NCBI GenBank assembly: GCA_007120915.1
Contig: SKMT01000413.1
Coordinates: 1-12,400 of the forward strand
Origin: Myxococcales bacterium
Lineage (GTDB): Bacteria > Myxococcota_A > Bradymonadia > Bradymonadales > Bradymonadaceae
Direction of reading: 5' to 3'
DNA length: 12,400 bases
Below are positions 1 to 6,087 of the stretch, piece after piece. The notes under the pieces were generated by a model. The model saw only the letters and a list, made by a program, of their open reading frames with translations, had not been told where the DNA came from and did not search any database. Position numbers and translations under genes: made by a program. The first letter of the stretch is position 1. Each line of letters starts with the position of its first letter.

Positions 1-1216
1 CGATGGCCACCAGCCATTGTTCGAACGCCTCCGGCAGCGGGGAGGGGGGCTCGCCGGCTTCCGTGGCCTGGCGGGCCCGCTCGACGACGTGATGATGCAG
101 CCGTTCGATGATGGCGAACCACAGCGCTGCGGCCAACAACAGCACGTAGCCGCGCGTGAGCAGATAGATGGCCGCTTCAATGTAGCCGGCGGCGTTAAAG
201 CCCAGCAGCACCACGGTGATCGTCAATACGGCGTAGTAGTTGCGCGCAATCGCCCCGTGGAGTGTGCGGTACAGTCTCGACGAGGGCTGCGGTGGCAGCA
301 GGTTCAGTACCGCGTCGCGGGTGCGGAACAGGTACAACGGCATCACCGCCAACGCGACCCGAAAAGCGAAGGTGACCAACTCCGCCAGTTCCGGGTGGTA
401 GTCGAGGCGGTTGATCGCAGAGAGCACCACCAGAAAGCCCAGTGTGACCCGCAGCACGAACAGCGCGAACCGCTCCAGGCGCTTGAACTGCCGGGCCGCC
501 TCTCCGCTGTGCGGATGCAGCCTCAACCCCGTCACAAGCAGCGTCTTGATGATCCGGTAGGCCAGAAACAGATACAGCGCATCCGTGACCAGTAACGTCC
601 AGCCAGCCCCGGCAAACAGGGCGCGAAGCGGGAAGTAACTGAGCAGAATCAACACCACGAACGCCGCCGATCTGCCCAACACCAGAATCAACCGGCGCAC
701 CAGGGTGGTCACCCAGGCGGGCAGATTCAGGTGGGTGCGCGCCTGGGCGCGGTGGGCGAACTGCGTGGCATAGCGGTCGATGGCAAAGAACAGCACCAGA
801 AACAACGCCAGCGCAATCAATGGGATCGTCACATCCAGAAGCGTTGCCGGCTTGATCTCGGCGGGCTGATCAACGGCCTGGACCACCGTCTGGTACAGAG
901 AGTCGATATCCTCACGCAGCAACACCCACAGTTGGTCATCAAACCCCAGGGGGCGTCGGTCGAGAAATCCGCTGAAGTTTTGTTCTAACTGGTCAGTCGC
1001 ACCCTCGAGCCCCGGTTCCAGATCCCCGAATGCGATGGTGGGGGGCTCGTCGGGCTGACCGTCGAGCCACGACGGGGCGGCGGCTTCGGCAGCTTCAACC
1101 GGGTCGGTCTCCTCACCTTCCTCGGATGCATACGCGCCCGGGAGACCCACCAGCAGAGAGGCGGTGACCAAGAAAGCGGTTGTCAGCAGTCGCCAGAAGT
1201 GAAATTGTCGAACCAT
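1..1216 (-). CDS. Exported polytopic membrane protein, probably MscS-type mechanosensitive channel (N-terminal part, cut by window edge)
   Basis: Reading the minus strand from an ATG at 1216 gives 405 uninterrupted codons to the left edge; the stop lies outside. It begins with a signal peptide (residues 1-29, basic MVRQFHFWR start, hydrophobic core, cleavage likely after AYA). An acidic, probably periplasmic segment of about 90 residues follows. Then come at least six hydrophobic segments: near DVTIPLIALALFLVLFF, LVRRLILVLGRSAAFVVLIL, WTLLVTDALYLFLAY, FALFVLRVTLGFLVVL, LVTFAFRVALAVMPLYLF and YVLLLAAALWFAIIE. A signal peptide, a periplasmic domain and many helices before the conserved pore is the architecture of the large MscS/MscK-like osmotic safety channels. 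The diagnostic pore helix and beta domain would lie to the left, so the family call is inference. No in-frame ATG lies nearby as an alternative start, and the ribosome binding site is weak. It is divergent from the gene at 1438. It could instead be an unrelated multispanning membrane protein. Confidence 0.6.
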   Translation of the reverse strand, partial: MVRQFHFWRLLTTAFLVTASLLVGLPGAYASEEGEETDPVEAAEAAAPSWLDGQPDEPPTIAFGDLEPGLEGATDQLEQNFSGFLDRRPLGFDDQLWVLLREDIDSLYQTVVQAVDQPAEIKPATLLDVTIPLIALALFLVLFFAIDRYATQFAHRAQARTHLNLPAWVTTLVRRLILVLGRSAAFVVLILLSYFPLRALFAGAGWTLLVTDALYLFLAYRIIKTLLVTGLRLHPHSGEAARQFKRLERFALFVLRVTLGFLVVLSAINRLDYHPELAELVTFAFRVALAVMPLYLFRTRDAVLNLLPPQPSSRLYRTLHGAIARNYYAVLTITVVLLGFNAAGYIEAAIYLLTRGYVLLLAAALWFAIIERLHHHVVERARQATEAGEPPSPLPEAFEQWLVAI

Positions 1217-1345
1217 CGGTACGGCATCAGCTCGCGGTGGCGGATTAGCTGCCGGGATATCGAGTCGGCCATTTTCAGCGTTCGAAAACCGTGCGGGAAC
1301 AAACCGGCGGTTTCATCCGGTTGGTAATTTTGTGCCGACGATTTA

Positions 1346-1374
1346 TTGTCATGGGCCGACACGGCTGATATAAC
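1346..1374 (+). promoter_or_regulatory. Sigma70-type promoter for the secreted-protein gene at 1438
   Basis: A -35 box TTGTCA (1346-1351, five of six consensus bases) and a -10 box TATAAC (1369-1374, five of six) are separated by exactly 17 bp, in a locally AT-rich patch of an otherwise GC-rich region. Transcription would start near 1381, leaving a leader of about 57 nt before the ATG at 1438. This is the best match to a housekeeping promoter in the window. No equally good promoter was seen on the minus strand for the membrane protein starting at 1216. Confidence 0.7.
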
Positions 1375-1437
1375 ACAGGCGCCCGAGAAGACGACAGTTA
1401 CATTCGACGCGTACAACCTCTGGTCAGGAGACAGGTT

Positions 1438-1932
1438 ATGAAATCCGCTCATTTCGTTGTCATCACACTCTTCGCGTTTCTGGTATCGGCTGTCGCCGTC
1501 GCCGGCGAACCGGTAGCAGATGAGGAATTTGGCGTGCAGATCCCGCCGCCGGACGCCTGGGAGGTAGATGCGGACGATGACAAGGCGGTCGCCAACTTCA
1601 AGCATCCCGACTCCCAGAGCCAGATTCAGGTCATCGGCACTCAACTGATGAGTGAAGAAGTCTCCGATGTCTTTTTCGGCACCTTCCACGACACCCTGGT
1701 GGAGTCGAACTTCGAGGAAGTCGGCAGCGAAGATGCCAGCTTCGGGGACTTTGAAGGCAAGAAGACCACCTACGAATTCAGCCACTCCGGGGTGACCCTG
1801 GAAGTGACGGTGTTCGAGTTTCTGCGCGACGACACCGCCTGGCTGGCCATCGGATACATGCAGGATGAGCATGCCGATGAGCACATCGCCGACTACGAAG
1901 CGGTCGTCGAAAACATCAGCTTTGATGACTGA
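1438..1932 (+). CDS. Small secreted protein, DcrB/PsbP-like in outline (paralogue 1)
   Basis: This is a 164-residue protein starting at ATG 1438, with AGGAG at 1426-1430 and 7 bases of spacing. Residues 1-22 form a typical Sec signal peptide (MKSAHF, hydrophobic core, AVA before cleavage), so the mature ~142-residue acidic protein acts outside the inner membrane. The mature part opens with an F-x-V-x-I-P-P-P-x-x-W pattern, then alternating beta-strand-like stretches, an amphipathic helix (FHDTLVESNFEEV) and later strands around TTYEF and TLEVTVFEFL. This order resembles small DcrB/PsbP-type domains, but I cannot assign a family with certainty. It has no lipobox and only the signal peptide as a membrane segment. 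It is driven by the strong promoter at 1346-1374 and followed by an intrinsic terminator at 1977-2009. The next gene has the same strand and matching layout, so the two are probably tandem duplicates. Function unknown. Confidence 0.85.
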   Translation: MKSAHFVVITLFAFLVSAVAVAGEPVADEEFGVQIPPPDAWEVDADDDKAVANFKHPDSQSQIQVIGTQLMSEEVSDVFFGTFHDTLVESNFEEVGSEDASFGDFEGKKTTYEFSHSGVTLEVTVFEFLRDDTAWLAIGYMQDEHADEHIADYEAVVENISFDD

Positions 1933-1976
1933 CGGGTAACCTGACCGGTTTCCGCGTCACAACTGCATGACAAAGA

Positions 1977-2009
1977 GCCCGTACACCGTTGTGGTGTGCG
2001 GGCTTTTTT
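1977..2009 (+). terminator. Rho-independent terminator between the two secreted-protein genes
   Basis: An 11-bp stem (GCCCGTACACC at 1977-1987 with GGTGTGCGGGC at 1993-2003, one G-U wobble) encloses a 5-base loop and is followed at once by six T (2004-2009). This is a textbook intrinsic terminator for the gene ending at 1932. The T-run ends one base before the GAGGGAG ribosome binding site (2011-2017) of the next gene. There is therefore little room for an independent promoter, and the hairpin may act as an attenuator that lowers expression of the second gene. Confidence 0.9.
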
Positions 2010-2021
2010 CGAGGGAGTCCG

Positions 2022-2558
2022 ATGAAAACGTTCAGCCCCGGGATGTTGACGGTGGCAGCGATGGTGGTGGCGCTTCTGGTGGCAGTCCCATCTGTTGCGA
2101 CGGGTGGCGACGGCGTTGACCAGCCTCGCGCGGACTCGGTTCCGGTGCTCGACGGTCAGTTCGAAATTCCCCGTCCCACCGGCTGGACTATCGTTCCCCC
2201 CGGCGATGGCGCAGTGGCGGTGTTTCGCTCCGAAACGGATCGGCTCGCTCAGATTGAGGTGCGCATCAGCGATGGGATCACTGAAGGGCGCTGGGAGAGA
2301 TACTGGCGGGCCTTCGACACGGATCTGCAGGAAGCGGGGTTTGGCATCGTCCAGCCCAGACAGCGCCAACGCCACGGCGGAAAGCAGGGGTTTTTCTACG
2401 AGTATGAGTTCGAGCGCGAGGACGACTCGTTTCGTCTGCTGGTGTGGCACACCCACGAGTCGGAGCGAGCATGGGTGTTTTCGGCGTTTTTCCGTGAAGA
2501 GCGACGCAACGCCTACAAACAGACCTTCGATGAACTGCTCGGCGCGATGCAGTGGTAG
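2022..2558 (+). CDS. Small secreted protein, DcrB/PsbP-like in outline (paralogue 2)
   Basis: The chosen start is the ATG at 2022, preceded by GAGGGAG (2011-2017). A longer frame opening at 1989 would begin inside the terminator hairpin and is rejected. The 178-residue product has a signal peptide (residues 1-26, MKTFSPG plus a long hydrophobic core, SVA before cleavage). The mature part aligns by eye with the preceding gene: F-x-I-P-x-P-x-G-W near residue 50, AVAVF, then QIEV, a helix ending in L-x-E-A-G-F, a YEYEF strand, an AW-containing strand and a C-terminal helix. It is richer in Arg than paralogue 1, so the mature charge differs. No clear promoter lies between the genes, so expression probably depends on read-through of the terminator just upstream. 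It ends convergently 6 bp from the stop of the AgmX-type gene. Function not recognised. Confidence 0.82.
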   Translation: MKTFSPGMLTVAAMVVALLVAVPSVATGGDGVDQPRADSVPVLDGQFEIPRPTGWTIVPPGDGAVAVFRSETDRLAQIEVRISDGITEGRWERYWRAFDTDLQEAGFGIVQPRQRQRHGGKQGFFYEYEFEREDDSFRLLVWHTHESERAWVFSAFFREERRNAYKQTFDELLGAMQW

Positions 2559-2564
2559 GTCAGC

Positions 2565-3215
2565 TTATTCTGGGCTGAACTCGTAGGACAGCCGCACCTT
2601 CGCTTCGGCATCTTCGGCCTCCTCGCCGTCGTCAGCTTCGGGAGGGGGGAGTCGTCCGATGCGGCCCGTTTCGAGCTCTTTAGCCGCGCACTTTGCGACG
2701 TCATCCATCTCGGAGTTGTCATCTGGCTCGACCTCGGAGATCTCGCCGCGTCTGCCGCGGTTTCCGACCGTCACGTCGAGTTCGATGGTTCCTTCCAGCG
2801 ATGAATCGTCGTCGAGCGCTCGCTGATAGCAGGCGAGAACGTTGTTGCGCAGTCTGTTTACCGCCATCATCAATCGGTCGGGGTCGACTTCTCCGTCCTT
2901 CAACTCGCCGGACACCTCCAGGTCTGCGTCAGGAAGCTCGTCATCGCTGTCACCGCCCCGGGGGGCTGCGCGGTCGTCGTCTATTCCTTCATCGGTATCG
3001 ACGGAACCTCCATCGAACAGCTCGTCGGCATCAACCTCGCCGATGTCCTGCTTCTGGATCGAATCGGAGGAGGAGTCATCGTCGACGTCCGGCTCCGGTG
3101 CACTCTGGGCGGTTTCTTGTGGGTCGTCTGCGGCATCGTCGGGTTCTGCTGAGGCCGTGGTGTCGCCGAATGCGAACACCGCAGTGAATATGGCGAGGCA
3201 GACGATGGATTTCAT
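2565..3215 (-). CDS. Secreted acidic protein with AgmX/PglI C-terminal domain
   Basis: This is a 216-residue product from ATG 3215, with GGAGAA a few bases upstream. A Sec signal peptide spans residues 1-23 (ASA before cleavage; the Cys at residue 6 is too early for a lipobox). Residues 24-105 are low-complexity and strongly acidic (runs of Asp, Ser and Glu), probably an unstructured spacer. Residues ~106-216 match the AgmX/PglI C-terminal domain as I know it: an NNVLACYQRAL helix, an EGTIELDVTVGNRG strand pair, a DDVAKCAAKEL helix, a phi-G-R-L-P-P-P segment and a final strand ending in YEF. The two conserved cysteines are residues 129 and 176 and could form a disulfide. The domain is common in myxobacterial and related proteins linked to gliding or to TonB/ExbBD-like envelope complexes; the exact role here is unknown. 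It lies 63 bp downstream of RNase HI on the same strand and may be cotranscribed. Confidence 0.82.
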   Translation of the reverse strand: MKSIVCLAIFTAVFAFGDTTASAEPDDAADDPQETAQSAPEPDVDDDSSSDSIQKQDIGEVDADELFDGGSVDTDEGIDDDRAAPRGGDSDDELPDADLEVSGELKDGEVDPDRLMMAVNRLRNNVLACYQRALDDDSSLEGTIELDVTVGNRGRRGEISEVEPDDNSEMDDVAKCAAKELETGRIGRLPPPEADDGEEAEDAEAKVRLSYEFSPE

Positions 3216-3255
3216 CGGGTTCTCCAGACAGTTTGTAGTATTTGCGCAGTGAGCC

Positions 3256-3290
3256 AGACGGTGCGAGGCCCGAAGGGTTCACCGTCTTTT
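3256..3290. other. Hairpin overlapping the RNase HI stop codon
   Basis: AGACGGTG (3256-3263) and CACCGTCT (3280-3287) form an 8-bp perfect inverted repeat, and the loop holds a smaller CCC-GAA-GGG hairpin (3269-3277). The right arm overlaps the RNase HI stop codon (3279-3281). TTT (3288-3290) follows only in the plus direction, where no gene feeds into it. In the minus direction the hairpin has no U-run, so it is more likely an mRNA 3'-end stabiliser or pause site between RNase HI and the AgmX-type gene than a strong terminator. Confidence 0.4.
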
Positions 3291-3980
3291 GATCGAGTCC
3301 GTGGCCAGATCGTCGGCCCGCTCATTGAGCGGTTCGCCGGCGTGGCCCTCAATTTTACGAAGGTCGAGGTCCTCAAATTCATCGAGCAACTCTCGGATCG
3401 ACAAGATCAACTCGCGGTTTGCCTTCGCCTTCCAGCCCATGGTCAGCACGCCCAGGCAGTAGCGGCTGTCGGTGTACAGCCGAACCGGCCGCGTCTTGTC
3501 GGTGACCGACTCCAGGGCGACCTTGATGGCCATCAACTCGGCGATGTTGTTGGTGCCTTCGCCCAGATACTGCGACAGCTCGTGGTAGTAAAACCCGTCA
3601 CGGATCACGGCTCCGTAGCCGCAGGGGCCGGGGTTTCCCGAGCAGGCGCCGTCGGTGTGGATCTCCACAACCCCTTCCGGTGGTTCAAACACATCCAACA
3701 GCTCATCGGGCACCGTGGTTGACACCTTCAGCCGACCTTCCGCATCCGGTACTTGCGGCGGTTCGATGACACTTTCGTCCATCGGGGAGCCGCCGGGACG
3801 GTCGTCGACTTCGTCGTACACCTGCTCGTGGATGTTGCGCGGGCTGGCGCGGTAGACCTTCGCGTCTTCGTCGTTCTGGTAGCGCATCGGTACCCGCCCA
3901 TCCTCGACGACGAGCTCTCCTTGATCGTCGACTTTCACCCAGACTTTGTCGTTTTTGAAATAGCGTTGCTGCCAGCTCAC
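3279..3980 (-). CDS. rnhA: Ribonuclease HI with a ~100-residue N-terminal extension
   Basis: RNase HI cleaves the RNA strand of RNA-DNA hybrids (R-loops, Okazaki primers) in the cytoplasm, using two metal ions. The frame is open to 4154, but I place the start at GTG 3980, which has GGAGG at 3987-3991 with 6-base spacing; that gives 233 residues. The catalytic domain occupies residues ~104-233 with all signature residues: D110 in IHTDGACSGNPG, E148 in NNIAELMAI, D171 in LYTDSRYCLGVL, H213 in EGHAGEPLNERADDLA, and D223. It retains the basic-handle-like GWKAKANRE segment. Typical bacterial RNase HI is about 150 residues, so residues 1-103 are extra: a WV-containing beta-like segment with GRVPMRYQND and AKVYRASPRNI, then an acidic linker. 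This extension is not the viroplasmin-type hybrid-binding domain I know. The gene lies 88 bp downstream of the methyltransferase on the same strand and is probably cotranscribed. Confidence 0.9.
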   Translation of the reverse strand: MSWQQRYFKNDKVWVKVDDQGELVVEDGRVPMRYQNDEDAKVYRASPRNIHEQVYDEVDDRPGGSPMDESVIEPPQVPDAEGRLKVSTTVPDELLDVFEPPEGVVEIHTDGACSGNPGPCGYGAVIRDGFYYHELSQYLGEGTNNIAELMAIKVALESVTDKTRPVRLYTDSRYCLGVLTMGWKAKANRELILSIRELLDEFEDLDLRKIEGHAGEPLNERADDLATDSIKRR

Positions 3981-4068
3981 CGGAAGCCTCCGTGCAAAGG
4001 TGAATGTTTGATGCCGTCGGGTAGCACAGATTCGGCGGAGGCAGAAGGGCGGGGGCCAACCTTCACAC

Positions 4069-5811
4069 TCAAAGCCCGAAGGCCGCGCCGACGTTGCGGT
4101 CGATCTCCAACTGGAATTCGGCCATCTGCTTCTGGTCTGGCGCCTCGTGCACAAGCCGCCGGACCAGCTCGTCGATCTTGTCCATCGGTGCCGAATCGAG
4201 GGGGGGCACCGGGTAATTGGACACGTATTGGGTCAGATATCGCCGCCGGCCGTTGTAGAGGCGATTCTGGAACGCCAGGTCGTGGTACCGGGCGATGATC
4301 GAGGAGTTGAGAAGCCCGAGCAGTCGATACAGAATCTCGGGGTCGGCGCCCAGCCAGTAGCAGCTTCCCTTCACGATGCTCTTATCGTCGTAGCAGGCGG
4401 TCAGCCGCGGATGGATGTCGGGGAACACAATCTTTGGTTTCGACCACCTGTGAGGTCGCTGGGGCACCCAGTGTTCGTACCAGTTTCGCCCGGCGTCGAT
4501 CAGATAGCTGCGCCCGCGCAGCACGTCGCCGTGGTCTTCAAGGTATCGGCGCGCGCGAGGGTATTCGTCGAGATCAACAGCTTCACAACTGCCGTTGGCA
4601 TCGCGGTGGGGATACAACACCTGTGGGCGGTCATCGGCAGCAACGGCGGGGGACCAACGGCTGGCGGCGTGATGGGTCAGCAATGGATGTAAGAGCTGTG
4701 GCTCCGGCCGGTGCGACTTCGGTAGCTCATCCCAATTGTCGCGGATAAAGACCGCATCGGCGTTGGTCTTGATGCCCACACGGACCTTGCAGATGTCGCC
4801 GAGTTGGCAGGGAGCAGCCTCGTCGACGCTGCGAAGCCAACGGGCCTGCTCGTCGCTTAGAATTGCCCAGGGGTCGCGTCGGCGCCCGGGAATTCGCAGG
4901 GCGCCGCTGGTTACGGTGAACGACGCGTCGTCGATTCGGTAGTGCCCCGACGAATCGACCTCGAACAGCTTCTGGCGAGACGACAGTTCTGTGCTCCCCC
5001 CGCTACAGTCGGTCTCGTAGGCGCGCACAAATCGCCCCTCTAACAGCTTCGTTCTTGTGCTTCGGGGCTGTTGCGAGTGTTTGCGGGCAACCATCACCGC
5101 CGGAAGTACGGCGGCGTCGAACAGTCGGGTGTCTCCCAGATCGTACAACTCCAACAGTTCGAGCTTGTCTAACAGCAGCTCCCGAACCGAACCGGCGCCC
5201 CGGGTGGTCAGCAGCTTATTGGAGGTGATCGTTGCCAGCGTTGCTCCATCGCCAAGAAGCGAAACCATGGCCACAACAAACGCCTGATACAGATCGAGCC
5301 GCCCCTTCAGCCCGAACTTCTCGGCGAGCGCTTCGGTGCGATCTGCGCCGAGCACCTGGGTGCGCACATAGGGGGGATTGGCGATGATCAGATCCGGTGG
5401 CGCAAGCCCACCGTCGACGACCAACTGCAGAAAGTCGGCGGTCTGCACCGAGCTGCTGAATTGCTCAAATTTGTCGAGCCGACGGCGCGTTTCGGCCACC
5501 GCCTGTTCGTTTGTGTCGACGCCCGCCAGCTCAGCAGGGAGGTGGGCCGGAAGTTCGGCTGCCACAGCTTCCAGAAGCTGCCCGTCACCACAGGCGGGGT
5601 CGAGAATCCGAATCGCAGAATCACCGCTGCTTTGCAGCTCGGCACACTCCACGAGCCGGCGCGCCACGAACTGCGCCAGCGGCGCCGGTGTGTAGTGCGC
5701 TCCGGTCTGCTTGATGTCGTCGGCGCTGTGACTGTTCATCAGATCATCGAATTCAGGCGTTGATTGGTTGGCGTTGTTGCCGGTGCGAGTACGTTTGGTG
5801 CCCTGTTTCAT
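4069..5811 (-). CDS. Solitary N6-adenine DNA methyltransferase (Eco57I/TaqI-like, gamma class)
   Basis: The predicted enzyme transfers a methyl group from S-adenosylmethionine to adenine N6 at a specific DNA site. The start is ATG 5811, preceded by AAGGGA 4 bases upstream, giving 580 residues; the longer frame to 5880 has no ribosome binding site. Motifs run in gamma-class order: motif X TGAHYTPAPLAQFVARRL (residues 37-54), motif I DPACGDG (71-77), motif II AGVDTN (96-101), motif III TADFL (125-129), and catalytic motif IV NPPYV (145-149). RLDLYQAF follows at 171-178. The C-terminal ~300 residues, including a KIVFPDIHPRLTACYD stretch and a region ending LYNGRRRYLTQYVSNYPVP, resemble the TaqI-like target recognition domain. 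No PD-(D/E)XK nuclease motif was seen in it and no restriction endonuclease gene lies beside it, so it looks like an orphan or regulatory methylase, or the modification half of a system split elsewhere. RNase HI follows 88 bp downstream. Confidence 0.88.
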   Translation of the reverse strand: MKQGTKRTRTGNNANQSTPEFDDLMNSHSADDIKQTGAHYTPAPLAQFVARRLVECAELQSSGDSAIRILDPACGDGQLLEAVAAELPAHLPAELAGVDTNEQAVAETRRRLDKFEQFSSSVQTADFLQLVVDGGLAPPDLIIANPPYVRTQVLGADRTEALAEKFGLKGRLDLYQAFVVAMVSLLGDGATLATITSNKLLTTRGAGSVRELLLDKLELLELYDLGDTRLFDAAVLPAVMVARKHSQQPRSTRTKLLEGRFVRAYETDCSGGSTELSSRQKLFEVDSSGHYRIDDASFTVTSGALRIPGRRRDPWAILSDEQARWLRSVDEAAPCQLGDICKVRVGIKTNADAVFIRDNWDELPKSHRPEPQLLHPLLTHHAASRWSPAVAADDRPQVLYPHRDANGSCEAVDLDEYPRARRYLEDHGDVLRGRSYLIDAGRNWYEHWVPQRPHRWSKPKIVFPDIHPRLTACYDDKSIVKGSCYWLGADPEILYRLLGLLNSSIIARYHDLAFQNRLYNGRRRYLTQYVSNYPVPPLDSAPMDKIDELVRRLVHEAPDQKQMAEFQLEIDRNVGAAFGL

Positions 5812-6087
5812 ACCGTCCCTTCGCCGGCTTGATAACCCCTGTGAGATCAATGTCTGTCGATGGACGACCGGCGCCGTCAACCAACGAAGTGTTGTGGTGT
5901 TTTATCCCCATATCTCCAATGTCTCCATATCTCCTTTTGCTTACACTTCGGCCCGTGCGACCACTGACCGGAGGCTTGAATCAACGCGCTTCAGAACCCC
6001 CTGAGGATTGACATCTCGCGGTGTTGTGGGGTAACGACAAACAGGTAAAGGCCACGTGCAGACGCCCCACCAGATACGGACCACATT
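5812..6087. promoter_or_regulatory. Divergent intergenic region between methyltransferase and hisZ, with short repeats and weak promoter candidates
   Basis: This 276-bp stretch has no convincing gene. For the methyltransferase, a weak minus-strand promoter candidate is TGGAGA (5927-5922), 17 bp, TAAAAC (5904-5899). For hisZ, a perfect TTGACA lies at 6008-6013 on the plus strand, but the best -10 is poor (TAACGA at 6032-6037, 18 bp spacing). The region also holds the GGAGATAT-type repeats at 5908-5934, which overlap the minus-strand -35 candidate. No tRNA, riboswitch-like fold or his-leader peptide with consecutive histidine codons was seen. Confidence 0.4.
5908..5934. repeat. Short direct repeat CCATATCTCC x2 (three GGAGAYAT-type units)
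   Basis: CCATATCTCC occurs at 5908-5917 and again at 5925-5934. Read on the minus strand the stretch is GGAGATAT, GGAGACATT, GGAGATAT, then GGGGATA: three tandem 8-9 base units sharing GGAGAYAT. It sits about 100-120 bases upstream of the methyltransferase start. It could be an operator with repeated half-sites or a small tandem-repeat spacer; the sequence alone does not decide. Confidence 0.6.

Noticed and set aside
17..595. Plus-strand open frame of 192 residues
   Set aside because: It lies opposite a continuous minus-strand frame with signal peptide and membrane helices; its Gln/Arg-rich composition is typical of a reverse-strand shadow.
1183..1884. Minus-strand frame of 233 residues
   Set aside because: It lies opposite the secreted protein at 1438, crosses the promoter region and runs into the start of the membrane protein in another frame; no ribosome binding site or family features.
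3256..3290. Plus-strand intrinsic terminator
   Set aside because: It has a stem and a short T-run in the plus direction, but no plus-strand gene reads into it; the T-run is part of the RNase HI coding sequence.
3981..4154. Longer RNase HI frame starting at 4154
   Set aside because: The extra residues overlap the methyltransferase end, look like out-of-frame translation and lack a ribosome binding site, while GTG 3980 has GGAGG at correct spacing.
4069..5811. BREX PglX or type IIG restriction-modification enzyme
   Set aside because: At 580 residues it is about half the length of PglX, no nuclease motif was seen, and no BREX or other defence genes are adjacent.
6008..6037. Firm promoter call for hisZ
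   Set aside because: The TTGACA is perfect, but the best -10 at allowed spacing matches only two of six bases, so it is mentioned only as a candidate.
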